Shown: in pieces, positions 17,362-25,548 of the stretch | Numbering within the stretch: position 1 is the first letter of the stretch | How the letters are laid out: every line of letters starts with the position of its first letter | NCBI RefSeq assembly: GCF_017744695.1 | Contig: NZ_JAGIAS010000009.1 | Span: 1 to 64,000 of the forward strand | Origin: Dyadobacter sp. | GTDB taxonomy: Bacteria > Bacteroidota > Bacteroidia > Cytophagales > Spirosomataceae | Length of the DNA stretch: 64,000 bases | Direction: 5' to 3' | Notes under the pieces: generated by a model | Told to the model about the DNA's origin: nothing | The model's database searches: none | The model's input: the letters and a program-made list of their open reading frames with translations, nothing else | Made by a program: the position numbers and the translations under genes

Positions 17362-17394
17362 AAAGCCTGCTTCGCAAAAAAAGAAGCAGGCTTT
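17362..17394. terminator. Bidirectional terminator between the HD gene and infB
   Basis: AAAGCCTGCTTC at 17362-17373 pairs with GAAGCAGGCTTT at 17383-17394, with a nine-base A-rich loop and A/T flanks. It lies between two convergent genes and can serve both, ending the rimP-nusA-infB operon on the minus strand. Confidence 0.88.
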
Positions 17395-17412
17395 CATTAT
17401 ATCGGTAGCTAA

Positions 17413-20400
17413 TTAAAGCGTCCGTTTTACTTCGCGTAGCTCGAAACTTTCGATGATATCGCCGATTTCGATGTCGTTGTAGTTTTTGATACTCAAACCA
17501 CATTCGTAACCGTTTCTTACCTCCTGAACGTCATCTTTGTAACGTTTCAGCGAGTCGATTTCGCCCGTGTAAAGTACGATACCGTCGCGGATCACGCGGA
17601 TCTTGTTGTTGCGTTTCACATAACCATCCGTAACGTAGCAACCTGCAATGGTTCCTATACGGCTGATCTTGAACACCTCGCGGATTTCGATGTTTCCGGT
17701 GATGATCTCTTCGATCGTCGGAGCCAACATACCCGTCATCGCGTCTTTGATCTCTTCGATCGCCTGGTAAATTACCGAGTAGTGGCGGATCTCGATCTGA
17801 TCCTGTTCGGCCATTTTCTTCGCATTCGAAGAAGGACGAACCTGGAATCCGACGATGATCGCATCGGAAGCAATCGCAAGGTTGACGTCCGACTCGGAAA
17901 TCTGACCTACCGCCTTGTGAATGATATTTACCTGAACTTCCGAAGTTGAAAGTTGCAGCAATGAATCCGAAAGCGCTTCTACCGAACCATCCACATCACC
18001 TTTTACGATCAGGTTCAACTCGCGGAAGTTACCGATCGCCTTACGACGGCCGATCTCTTCAAGGGTAATGTGCTTGCGGGTACGGATCGATTGTTCACGC
18101 TGGATCTGCTCACGTTTGGTAGCAATGTCACGCGCGTCACGCTCGTTTTCGAAGACGTTAAAGCGGTCACCCGCCTGTGGCGCTCCGTTAAGACCAAGCA
18201 GCTGTACCGGCATGGACGGACCCGCTGTTTTGAGCCTTTTTCCAAGATAATCGGTCATTGCTTTTACTTTACCGAAGTGCGCACCGGCCAATACCACATC
18301 TCCAACTTTCAAAGTACCGGTTTGAACGAGGATCGTCGTCACGTAGCCGCGGCCCTTGTCGAGCGATGCTTCCACGACGGTTCCCGCCGCGCGGCGGTCC
18401 GGATTGGCTTTCAGTTCGAGCAATTCTGCTTCGAGCAATACTTTTTCGAGCAGCTCGTCGATACCCAGACCTGATTTGGAAGATATCTCCTGGGTTTGGT
18501 ATTTACCACCCCATTCTTCCACCAAAAGGTTCATATTCGCCAGCTCTTCGCGGATTTTCTCGGTGTTGGCACCTGGCTTATCCACTTTACTGAATGCAAA
18601 TACAATAGGTACACCGGCTACCTGTGCGTGGTTGATCGCCTCGCGTGTTTGCGGCATGACGCTGTCGTCCGCTGCGATTACGATGATTACTACGTCGGTA
18701 ATTTTCGCACCACGTGCACGCATCGCGGTAAATGCCTCGTGACCCGGGGTGTCCAGGAATGTTACCGGCTTGCCGGTTTTGGTTTTAACACTATATGCAC
18801 CAATGTGCTGGGTAATACCTCCGGCCTCACCGCTTGCTACGTTTTCCTGACGGATGTAGTCAAGGAGCGATGTTTTACCGTGGTCAACGTGACCCATGAT
18901 CGTTACGATCGGTGCTCTTTCTTTCAGGCTGTCCTCGTCGTCGACTTCCTCCTGAACGTCGTTTTGTACTTCTTCTTCCGCTGAAATAAAGGCTACTTCA
19001 AATCCGAACTCGTCGGCAATGAAAGTAATGGCTTCCGCGTCGAGGCGCTGGTTGATCGAAACGAACATACCCATGCTCATACATACCGAGATTACCTCCT
19101 GCACGGTCACGTCCATCAGGGACGCCAGGTCGTTTGCAGAAACGAACTCGGTTACGCGCAATACCTTTGTTTCTTCGTCGTCGAAGCCGTTTGGATCGTT
19201 CTGATCTGTGCGGTCGCGGCGACGGCCTTTTCCTCTTGCAGGACCTTTGGCGTTACCACCACCCATACGGGCCATTGTCGCCTTGATATTGCTGGCAACT
19301 TCCTTATCGGAAACCTCCTCGCGGCGGCCGCCTCTGCGGTTGTTGTTGCTGTTATTGCCTCCACGGTTGCCCGGTCCGCCTTGCGCAGGACGTTGCCCGC
19401 CTCCTTGCTGGTTACCACCCTGAGAGGTATTACCCGGCGTGTTAGGACGGTTGCGGTTAGCATCGGTGCCAGCAGCATTGGTATTTGTATTATTGCCCGG
19501 AGTTGCTGCATTCGCGTCGGCTGGACGGTTTTCACCAGGGGCCGCCGCTCCGTCGCGGATTCGTTTCCTTTTTCTCCGGCGTTTTTTGTCAGCGGCATTG
19601 TCGCTGGAAGCTACCGGATCTTTCTTTTTATTAGAAGGGAGTTCAATTTTTCCAACTACCCTTAGGCCTCTGAGTTGTTCACCGCGGGCTTCGATCAGTT
19701 CCGATTCACCGGATGGCTGCTCTTCCGGCGTATTGCTGCTCTCCGGAGCAGCAGGTACCGTCGGTTTTTCAGCAACTGGCGCTGTCTCTTTCGGTTCCAC
19801 AGGCGCAGGTGCTGGTTTAGCTTCTGCTGGTGCAGCCGGGCGCGGTTCTTCTTTCACAGGAGCCTCGGCGGCCGGAGCTGCGGCAGCCGGTGCTGCGGCA
19901 GCCGGTGCTGCTGGTGCAGCCGGAGTTTCTTTTACCGGGGCCTCTGCCGGAGCTTCCTTCACAGGTTCAGGCTGGGTTGCAACCGGTTTGATTTCTTCCT
20001 TCTCAACCGGCGCAGGAGCAGGCCTAGGAGTTTCTGCAACCACTTCCTTCGGAGCTTCCGCTTTGGGTTGTTCCTCAGGAGCGGGCTGTTGTACTACCGG
20101 CCGTTTTGCATCCAGGTCGATCTTGCCAACTACTTTGATACCAGGAAGTTTATTTTCAAAAGCAGGTTGTGGCTCGGCAGCGGAAGGTTTTTCTTCCACA
20201 ACCGGTTTCTCGTCTGCTTTCGGTGTATTTCGGAAATATAGAATTCCCTCAACATCGCTTTTAACTTTGTCTTCCTTCACCTCAATCGGTGCTTCCACAG
20301 GAGGAGCAGCCGGTTTTTGTGTCAGGGAAGTTCTCAGCTCATTCGATTTGAAGTCCTTCGCAAGAAACTCAATTTGATCGGCATTAATTTTGGTATTCGG

Positions 20401-20511
20401 ATTAGTTTCCACCTTATACCCCTTGGCAGACAGATGATCCACGATCGTAGTAATACCCACGTTCAGGATCCGTGCCACTTGGCTAAGGCGCATCATTTTA
20501 TCTTCTGCCAT
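17413..20511 (-). CDS. infB: Translation initiation factor IF-2
   Basis: A 1032-residue GTPase that places initiator tRNA on the small ribosomal subunit. An N-terminal IF2_N helix domain (MRLSQVARILNVGITTIVDHL) is followed by a 350-residue Ala/Pro/Glu-rich and then Gly/Asn/Arg-rich linker, a second IF2_N (near residue 455), and the G domain with GHVDHGKT (540-547) and DTPGHEAF. Domains II, III and C2 follow to the end. The G4 box reads SKVD (641-644) instead of the usual NKxD, a notable change. It is the third gene of the rimP-nusA-infB operon, 70 bases after nusA, and ends at a strong terminator. Confidence 0.98.
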   Translation of the reverse strand: MAEDKMMRLSQVARILNVGITTIVDHLSAKGYKVETNPNTKINADQIEFLAKDFKSNELRTSLTQKPAAPPVEAPIEVKEDKVKSDVEGILYFRNTPKADEKPVVEEKPSAAEPQPAFENKLPGIKVVGKIDLDAKRPVVQQPAPEEQPKAEAPKEVVAETPRPAPAPVEKEEIKPVATQPEPVKEAPAEAPVKETPAAPAAPAAAAPAAAAPAAEAPVKEEPRPAAPAEAKPAPAPVEPKETAPVAEKPTVPAAPESSNTPEEQPSGESELIEARGEQLRGLRVVGKIELPSNKKKDPVASSDNAADKKRRRKRKRIRDGAAAPGENRPADANAATPGNNTNTNAAGTDANRNRPNTPGNTSQGGNQQGGGQRPAQGGPGNRGGNNSNNNRRGGRREEVSDKEVASNIKATMARMGGGNAKGPARGKGRRRDRTDQNDPNGFDDEETKVLRVTEFVSANDLASLMDVTVQEVISVCMSMGMFVSINQRLDAEAITFIADEFGFEVAFISAEEEVQNDVQEEVDDEDSLKERAPIVTIMGHVDHGKTSLLDYIRQENVASGEAGGITQHIGAYSVKTKTGKPVTFLDTPGHEAFTAMRARGAKITDVVIIVIAADDSVMPQTREAINHAQVAGVPIVFAFSKVDKPGANTEKIREELANMNLLVEEWGGKYQTQEISSKSGLGIDELLEKVLLEAELLELKANPDRRAAGTVVEASLDKGRGYVTTILVQTGTLKVGDVVLAGAHFGKVKAMTDYLGKRLKTAGPSMPVQLLGLNGAPQAGDRFNVFENERDARDIATKREQIQREQSIRTRKHITLEEIGRRKAIGNFRELNLIVKGDVDGSVEALSDSLLQLSTSEVQVNIIHKAVGQISESDVNLAIASDAIIVGFQVRPSSNAKKMAEQDQIEIRHYSVIYQAIEEIKDAMTGMLAPTIEEIITGNIEIREVFKISRIGTIAGCYVTDGYVKRNNKIRVIRDGIVLYTGEIDSLKRYKDDVQEVRNGYECGLSIKNYNDIEIGDIIESFELREVKRTL
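19877..19906 (-). repeat. 15-base tandem duplication in the IF-2 linker
   Basis: GCTGCGGCAGCCGGT occurs twice in succession on the plus strand (19877-19891 and 19892-19906), followed by a degenerate third copy. On the coding strand it encodes repeated Pro-Ala runs in the flexible linker of IF-2. The 15-base unit keeps the frame, so length variation here is tolerated. Confidence 0.85.
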
Positions 20512-20581
20512 ATTAGCAATTTAGTAGAATAAGGTTTTGCATTGATTGCAGGGCTGTTTTGCACAGCCCCACGGGTTAATA

Positions 20582-21823
20582 TTATTCAAATTCTTTCCGC
20601 AGAATATCGAGTACTTCCTCGACAGTCGCTTCTTCAAGATCGGTCCTTCTGACAAGCTCTTCCTTGCTCAGAGCGAGTACGCTTTTGGCGGTATCCAGAC
20701 CGATTTTGTGCAATTCGTCGATGATCCACTCGTCGATTTCATCCGAGAATTCGGTCAAATCAACGTCTTCATCATTTTGTTCTTCGATATCGCGGAATAC
20801 GTCGATTTCCATTCCCACCAGTTTGCCGGCCAGCTTGATATTCTGCCCGCCTTTACCGATTGCCAGTGATACCTGGTCTGGTTTGAGGAATACCGATACG
20901 CGTTTGGCGTCGCGGTCGATCTGCATCGAGCTTACTTTTGCAGGGCTCAATGCACGGCTGATCAGCAGTTCGAGGTTGTCGGTGTAGTTGATAACGTCGA
21001 TGTTTTCGTTACCCAATTCACGAACAATGGAATGGATACGTGAGCCTTTCATACCTACGCAAGCACCCACCGGGTCGATCCTGTCGTCGTATGATTCAAC
21101 GGCAACTTTGGCACGTTCCCCTGGTTCACGAACAACTTTTCGCACAGAAATGATTCCATCGTAGATTTCCGGGATCTCCACTTCGAAGAGCCTTTCCAGG
21201 AAAACTGGCGACGTTCTCGACAAGGTGATCTTGGGCGAACCGTTGTTCATTTCCACTTTATGGATCACCGACTTCACGGATTCTCCCTTGCGGAAACGGT
21301 CTTTCGAAATTTGTTCGGTACGTGGCAGCGAAAGCTCATTACCCTCCGAATCCACGATGATTACCTCGTGTCTCAAAGTTTGGTATACCTCCCCGGTGAT
21401 CATTTCACCCACCTGATCCTTGTATTTTTCGTACATGATCTCCTTTTCCATGTCCTTGATCTTCTGGATCAGGGTCTGGCGGGCTGTTTGCACCAGGCGG
21501 CGGCCAAATTCCACCAGTTTTACTTCTTCGGCCACTTCTTCGCCTACTTCAAAGTCACTTTGGATTTTGCGGGCTTCGGCCAGCGGTATTTTGTTATATT
21601 CCCAGATATCCTCGGAGTTGTCGTCCACGATCTCGCGGGTACGCCACATTTCGAGGTCACCACTCTCCGGGTTGATGATCACATCAAAGTTATCGTCGGT
21701 GCCATATTTCTTGCGAATCATAGTACGAAATACCTCTTCCAAAACACTGATCATCGTAGGACGATCGATGTTCTTGGAGCTTGCGAACTCCGCGAATGAT
21801 TCAATTAATATTCCGCTATCCAT
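20582..21823 (-). CDS. nusA: Transcription termination/antitermination factor NusA
   Basis: A 413-residue protein with the NusA plan: N-terminal RNA-polymerase-binding domain (MDSGILIESFAEFASSKN to about residue 125), S1 domain (about 130-200), then two KH domains carrying RDRTSPVF-like, DPVGACVGMKGSRI and VSLAIGKGGQNIKLA motifs (about 225-345). A short helix-hairpin-helix tail (IIDELHKIGLDTAKSVL) follows. It binds RNA polymerase and nascent RNA to control pausing and termination. It lies 88 bases after rimP and 70 before infB, the classic operon order. NusA could act back on the leader hairpin upstream of rimP. Confidence 0.97.
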   Translation of the reverse strand: MDSGILIESFAEFASSKNIDRPTMISVLEEVFRTMIRKKYGTDDNFDVIINPESGDLEMWRTREIVDDNSEDIWEYNKIPLAEARKIQSDFEVGEEVAEEVKLVEFGRRLVQTARQTLIQKIKDMEKEIMYEKYKDQVGEMITGEVYQTLRHEVIIVDSEGNELSLPRTEQISKDRFRKGESVKSVIHKVEMNNGSPKITLSRTSPVFLERLFEVEIPEIYDGIISVRKVVREPGERAKVAVESYDDRIDPVGACVGMKGSRIHSIVRELGNENIDVINYTDNLELLISRALSPAKVSSMQIDRDAKRVSVFLKPDQVSLAIGKGGQNIKLAGKLVGMEIDVFRDIEEQNDEDVDLTEFSDEIDEWIIDELHKIGLDTAKSVLALSKEELVRRTDLEEATVEEVLDILRKEFE

Positions 21824-21911
21824 GGGTATGTTAAAGAATATTTGCTGATACTAAGTTAGACATATTATATAATTGATCACAACCAGAAAATGCGATTCCG
21901 GCGTCGTGAGT

Positions 21912-22394
21912 CTATTTAAAAGAGATTTCGATCAGAGCCTTGGAAATTTCATCCAGGCGGATCGTCCGCACCAGCGACGCCTCGTCGACCGGTGTTTTCG
22001 GTTTTTTCTTGGGAGCGGGCAGCTGGATGGTAATGCTTTCATCACCTGCATCCGTCAGATTTCCCAGGAGGGCTTCACCGGTTTTCAGGGTAATCTTGAG
22101 GTTCCGGCCTACATTTTTCTTGTACTGGCGCGGCAACACCAACGGCTGGTCCAGGCCAGGGGAAGAAACTTCCAGCGTGTACGCGTCTGTGAATATTTCC
22201 AGCTCTTCAAGCTGCTTGGCTAGCCTGCGGCTGATGGAGGTGCATTGCTGGATGGTAATACCCTCGTCGCTGTCGACAAGGATGGTAACTTTCTGATTGG
22301 CCTTTGATGGTTTCATAACGATGTCTATCAGAAAACAATCGCCATCTTCCAGAAGCGGGGCCAACAAAACTTCTAAATGTTCCTTTACGGTCAT
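21912..22394 (-). CDS. rimP: Ribosome maturation factor RimP
   Basis: A 160-residue protein needed for 30S subunit maturation. It has the N-terminal RimP domain with DCFLIDIVMKPS and IVLVDSDEGITIQQC-type strands and the signature LEVSSPGLDQPLVLPRQYKKNVG near residue 90, followed by the SH3-like C-terminal domain. A TTG at 22409 could also start the frame, but the ATG at 22394 (MTVKEHLEVLL) matches the family start. It is the first gene of the rimP-nusA-infB operon and has a leader of about 60 bases with a terminator-like hairpin. Confidence 0.93.
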   Translation of the reverse strand: MTVKEHLEVLLAPLLEDGDCFLIDIVMKPSKANQKVTILVDSDEGITIQQCTSISRRLAKQLEELEIFTDAYTLEVSSPGLDQPLVLPRQYKKNVGRNLKITLKTGEALLGNLTDAGDESITIQLPAPKKKPKTPVDEASLVRTIRLDEISKALIEISFK

Positions 22395-22409
22395 GTATAA
22401 GCTATACAA

Positions 22410-22434
22410 ATAAAAAAGGGGATTTAGACCCCCT
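22410..22434 (-). terminator. Terminator-like leader hairpin before rimP (candidate attenuator)
   Basis: On the minus strand the leader reads GGGGGT-CTAA-ATCCCC followed directly by six T. The six-pair stem (one G-U) with a tetraloop and T-run has the form of an intrinsic terminator. It lies between the predicted promoter and the rimP start codon, not after any gene on that strand, so it is placed to attenuate the operon. The function is inferred. Confidence 0.6.
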
Positions 22435-22463
22435 CAATCAATCGATCAAAATAGAATTGGATG

Positions 22464-22495
22464 CAAATATAAAATTATTTTATCATTTCTACAAA
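22464..22495 (-). promoter_or_regulatory. Promoter of the rimP-nusA-infB operon
   Basis: Minus strand: TTTG at 22495-22492, a 20-base spacer, and TATATTTG at 22471-22464. This is a near-perfect match to the Bacteroidota housekeeping consensus TTTG-N19/20-TAnnTTTG. Transcription would begin near 22457, giving a leader of about 62 bases. Confidence 0.8.
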
Positions 22496-22531
22496 CATTC
22501 GGGGATGTCTTCCAAATCCGTTTCCGTCGGC

Positions 22532-22539
22532 TATTTTTG
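22532..22539 (+). promoter_or_regulatory. Predicted -7 element for the EEP-family gene
   Basis: TATTTTTG matches TAnnTTTG and lies 22 bases before the ATG at 22562. No clear TTTG is found at the -33 position. It supports the start at 22562 rather than the upstream ATG at 22457, which would lie within the divergent promoter. Confidence 0.5.
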
Positions 22540-22561
22540 CAAAAAATGCTATTTAGAATCA

Positions 22562-23647
22562 ATGAAGGGGATCAAGAAGTTACTGTGGTTTTTATATCAA
22601 TGCTTTGCTTGCTATACCCTGCTGATTTACATACTGATACTGTGGGTGCCGCTGGATGGCTGGGTGGCCGGATTTATGATGATGTCGTTTCCCGCGGTCG
22701 TGCTCGTCCACCTGATTTCGGTGCCTGTTTGGTTTGTGGTGGAGAAGAAAAAGGCCATTTTGCCGCTGATCATGTTTGTAGCCGCTGGTTTATTTTTTTC
22801 AAGAACCTATCAATTCGGTGGTTCCGATGATGCTTCGGCGGAAAAGGACGGTAAGCGCAAGTTCTCTGTGATGAGCTATAATGTCCACGTTTTTCAGAAA
22901 TTTTCGGAATGGCGGCTCGTAAGCACGCAAAAGGAAATCAGAGAAATGAAAGCCTGGATAGGGGATAGCGGTGCCGACGTGCTTTGCATGCCTGAATATT
23001 ACGACGAGGACGACACTATTTTCGATTCGGGAAATTACCTGCGAAAAAAAGGATACAAACATTCGGCCCATTTCTATCGGAGGAAATACGGCAAGTCGTA
23101 CTGGGGATTGGCAATACTTTCGAAATATCCGATTGTAGCATCCCGGGATACGATTTTTGTGGCCCAAAACGGAATGATCCAGGCCGACATCAAAGTGGGG
23201 CGTGATACGGTGCGGATAATCGGTTTGCATTTGTATTCGATGACGCTGGGCCTCAGTAAACTGGTACATCAAAAGGAAATGGACGGTGTGAAGGCCGAGG
23301 GCCGCATTACACTTCGGAAAATGAAAAATGGATTCACGCAAAGGGCCGAAGAGTTTACTGTTTTGCAGGACTGGGTCAAAGCATCGCCCTATCCGGTGCT
23401 GGTATGTGGGGATTTTAATGAAGTACCTTACAGCTATATCTACGGCAAGCTACGGAAATCACTCAAAAACAGCTTTGAAGAGAAGGGGAACGGGTTTGGC
23501 TTTTCTTACAACCACCTGCCTTATTTTATCAGGATCGATCATCAGTTTTATGATGAGAACAAACTATCGGTGCTGGACTTCACTACCTACTCCAAAATAA
23601 AGTACTCGGATCATTATCCGATCATGGGTACTTACCGCTTCAAATAA
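22562..23647 (+). CDS. Membrane-anchored endonuclease/exonuclease/phosphatase-family protein
   Basis: A 361-residue protein. Three hydrophobic segments fill about residues 5-85 (from KKLLWFLYQCFACYTLL to LIMFVAAGLFF). A C-terminal EEP-fold domain follows, with the asparagine in MSYNVHVF, the metal glutamate in LCMPEYYD, GLHLYSM, the VCGDFNEVPYSY catalytic segment, and the final DHYPIMGTY histidine. All key EEP residues appear to be present. The substrate could be nucleic acid, phosphoinositide-like lipid or another phosphodiester; the membrane anchor argues against a DNA-repair role. The frame extends to 22457, but the predicted -7 element and domain start favour 22562. Confidence 0.82.
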   Translation: MKGIKKLLWFLYQCFACYTLLIYILILWVPLDGWVAGFMMMSFPAVVLVHLISVPVWFVVEKKKAILPLIMFVAAGLFFSRTYQFGGSDDASAEKDGKRKFSVMSYNVHVFQKFSEWRLVSTQKEIREMKAWIGDSGADVLCMPEYYDEDDTIFDSGNYLRKKGYKHSAHFYRRKYGKSYWGLAILSKYPIVASRDTIFVAQNGMIQADIKVGRDTVRIIGLHLYSMTLGLSKLVHQKEMDGVKAEGRITLRKMKNGFTQRAEEFTVLQDWVKASPYPVLVCGDFNEVPYSYIYGKLRKSLKNSFEEKGNGFGFSYNHLPYFIRIDHQFYDENKLSVLDFTTYSKIKYSDHYPIMGTYRFK

Positions 23648-23672
23648 AAACAGGCTCCCAGGAGCCTGTTTT
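23647..23672. terminator. Bidirectional terminator between convergent genes
   Basis: AAAACAGGCTCC at 23647-23658 pairs with GGAGCCTGTTTT at 23661-23672. The hairpin overlaps the stop codons of both flanking convergent genes. Confidence 0.8.
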
Positions 23673-24027
23673 ACTGATATTTAATGCCGAGACTGTCCAG
23701 CTCATGTACGGAGACCGTGGGCGGGAAAATGCCTCTGTCAAGTTTTTGCTTGACGAGCCCACCCGTTTTGGCGGCTTCCTGCTCGGTCGTAAAACCATCC
23801 ATACCGGGCACTCCGGGAATAACCTTCTGCTCGATTACCAGCGTCGTATCCTGGCGGATGTTGTAGCCCCAGCCGTGCTCGCCCCTGATGGTTTCAACCT
23901 TGAAACGGGAAAGGCCTTCGCCGCCCTGATTTGCCCCCTGTCCTTTAAAGAACAAAAAGTAAATCGCTGCTGCGAAGGCCGTGGCCAATATACCTATGAT
24001 CAGGATTCTGCTGTTTCTGCGGATCAC
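23671..24027 (-). CDS. DUF4907-family protein
   Basis: A 118-residue protein with one N-terminal hydrophobic segment (ILIIGILATAFAAAIYFLFF, residues about 8-28) and a small exported domain of the DUF4907 type: GWGYNIRQDTTLVIEQKVIPGVPG, then FTTEQEAAKTGGLVKQKL, and a short HELDSLGI tail. The conserved domain has no known reaction. Its start codon overlaps the stop of the kelch gene by four bases, so the two are translated together. With the divergent DUF4270 gene it forms a unit often found together in Bacteroidota, which suggests a shared cell-surface role. Confidence 0.75.
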   Translation of the reverse strand: MIRRNSRILIIGILATAFAAAIYFLFFKGQGANQGGEGLSRFKVETIRGEHGWGYNIRQDTTLVIEQKVIPGVPGMDGFTTEQEAAKTGGLVKQKLDRGIFPPTVSVHELDSLGIKYQ

Positions 24028-25064
24028 AGATCGTCGTCAGTGTTAATTGGCTGGGAAGGATCAAAGCCCCAGAAGTCATCTGTGCCGCCACCTGAGCCGG
24101 ATGCGCTACCTGTTCCGAGGTAACCGATCTTACCCACTACGAATGCACCTGCAAAACCTCTCTGCGTTGGGAAAGGAGCCCTTTCGATCCAGCTGTTTGC
24201 GCCCGGATCGTACTCCCAAACATCAGATCTGCCTTTTCCGCCCACTACATAAGCTTTTCCATCGATCACGAAAGACGAGCCGTATGAACGCGCTGGAAAT
24301 GCATCCTGGTCGAACCCGTCAGCGAAATCTACACGGGTCCAGTTACCTGCACCGCCGTTACCTGCCGGATCGAAGCTGTAAATATCTTTATACGAAGTTT
24401 GTGAGTTGCTTTCTCCGAACCCTACGTAAGCTTTGGCACCGATGGTAAAGGAGATAGCACCAGTTCTTTTACCACCTTTGAAGGTCGCCATTTCCGTCCA
24501 CTTGTCGGTAGTAGGGTTGTATTCATAAAAATCCTGGTAGTAGTTGCTCGCGTTGTAGCCAAGGCCTACGTATGCTCTGTCGTTTACTACGAATGAAGTA
24601 GCAAACTGACGGGGACCGCCTCCAAAGTCAGCGATCGCATCCCATTTGTTGGTAGCAGGATCGTATTCGTAGAAGTCTTTTTTGTAACCTGCGTCGACGG
24701 CCGTTACATTGTCGAAGCCGCCGCCTACATAGGCTTTGCCTTTCAACACGAATGCGGTGGCGCTGTTACGCCCCGATCCGGGGAATGGAGTTATTTGTGA
24801 CCAGGTTTGTCTTTCGGCATTGTAAGCCCAAAAATCTTTTACCCGGGCAACTGTTTCATTTGTATAACCAGTACCAATGTAACCTACGCTACCAATCACA
24901 AAGCTCACTGCGTTGGTCCGGATCGATCCTCCGAAGTTCGGCAGATCCTTTCTGAACCAGTTTCCTTGTTTTTCTGCATCATCATCCTTGTGACAGCTCA
25001 TCTGAACCAACGCGGTAGAAGCGACTAGAAGGGCTAACGAAGTCTTTTTTAAGGTATTAAACAT
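24024..25064 (-). CDS. Kelch-repeat lipoprotein
   Basis: A 346-residue lipoprotein (lipobox ALVQMSCHKDDD, Cys24) followed by about six kelch motifs with the repeating pattern aYVGxGY...(Y/F)EYDPATNKW. Examples are KAYVGGGFDNVT, RAYVGLGYNASN, KAYVGFGESNSQ, KAYVVGGKGRSD and IGYLGTGSASGS. These form a beta-propeller, a scaffold for protein or glycan binding. A Gly/Asp-rich tail ends the protein. It overlaps the DUF4907 gene by four bases. A possible promoter lies about 115 bases upstream, leaving a leader of roughly 107 bases. Confidence 0.85.
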   Translation of the reverse strand: MFNTLKKTSLALLVASTALVQMSCHKDDDAEKQGNWFRKDLPNFGGSIRTNAVSFVIGSVGYIGTGYTNETVARVKDFWAYNAERQTWSQITPFPGSGRNSATAFVLKGKAYVGGGFDNVTAVDAGYKKDFYEYDPATNKWDAIADFGGGPRQFATSFVVNDRAYVGLGYNASNYYQDFYEYNPTTDKWTEMATFKGGKRTGAISFTIGAKAYVGFGESNSQTSYKDIYSFDPAGNGGAGNWTRVDFADGFDQDAFPARSYGSSFVIDGKAYVVGGKGRSDVWEYDPGANSWIERAPFPTQRGFAGAFVVGKIGYLGTGSASGSGGGTDDFWGFDPSQPINTDDDL

Positions 25065-25548
25065 GAAATTATTGTTTGACGAATTGTTACAAATGAGTAT
25101 TGAGAATTATTGAATATTTCAATTGGCCGCTTGCCTGCATGTGATATGACAAGTTCACCGGTAACCTAAATTTTTTGCAAACATAACATCTTGATACTGC
25201 TAAGTAAAATAATCAGAAATTTTTTGTCCAAAACTTTAATCTGTCAGTTACTTTCAACGCGTAACAGGTTACAATGTTGCGCCGTTGGCGCCGGTCACTT
25301 GCCTCTGGATGCATTCCAACCCCGAAAGGTTTAAAATAGTCCTGCATCTTTTACGTTTCTTACCGTGTTTGCCACTATTCCGGTGCCTGCGGCGTAACGG
25401 TTCAAAAGCCTCTGTTTAACTCTTACGTATGCATTCCGTTTTTTGTTGCAAACCGGATTTTACTTTCTTATTTGTCCTAAATCGTTGAATCATGTTGTAT
25501 TTAAGAATGCAACTGATATTTTTGCACTTTTTACTGTTCTTGCTCTAA
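25065..25548. other. Divergent intergenic region between the kelch and DUF4270 genes
   Basis: A 484-base gene-free stretch. It holds a minus-strand -7-like element (TATGTTTG, 25185-25178) for the kelch gene and a better plus-strand promoter at 25494-25524 for the DUF4270 gene. The remaining 300 bases between them show only short palindromes such as GGCGCC near 25280. No RNA gene or coding frame is convincing. Confidence 0.6.
25494..25524 (+). promoter_or_regulatory. Predicted promoter of the DUF4270 gene
   Basis: GTTG at 25494-25497, a 19-base spacer and TATTTTTG at 25517-25524 fit the Bacteroidota consensus. Transcription would start near 25531, 18 bases before the ATG at 25549. Confidence 0.65.

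Noticed and set aside
19439..20377. 312-codon plus-strand frame opposite infB
   Set aside because: Low-complexity Ser/Ala/Gly sequence is the reverse reading of the IF-2 linker repeats.
22457..22561. Upstream ATG (22457) for the EEP-family gene
   Set aside because: It would lie in the divergent rimP promoter and before this gene's own -7 element; the extra 35 residues do not look like a conserved N-terminus.
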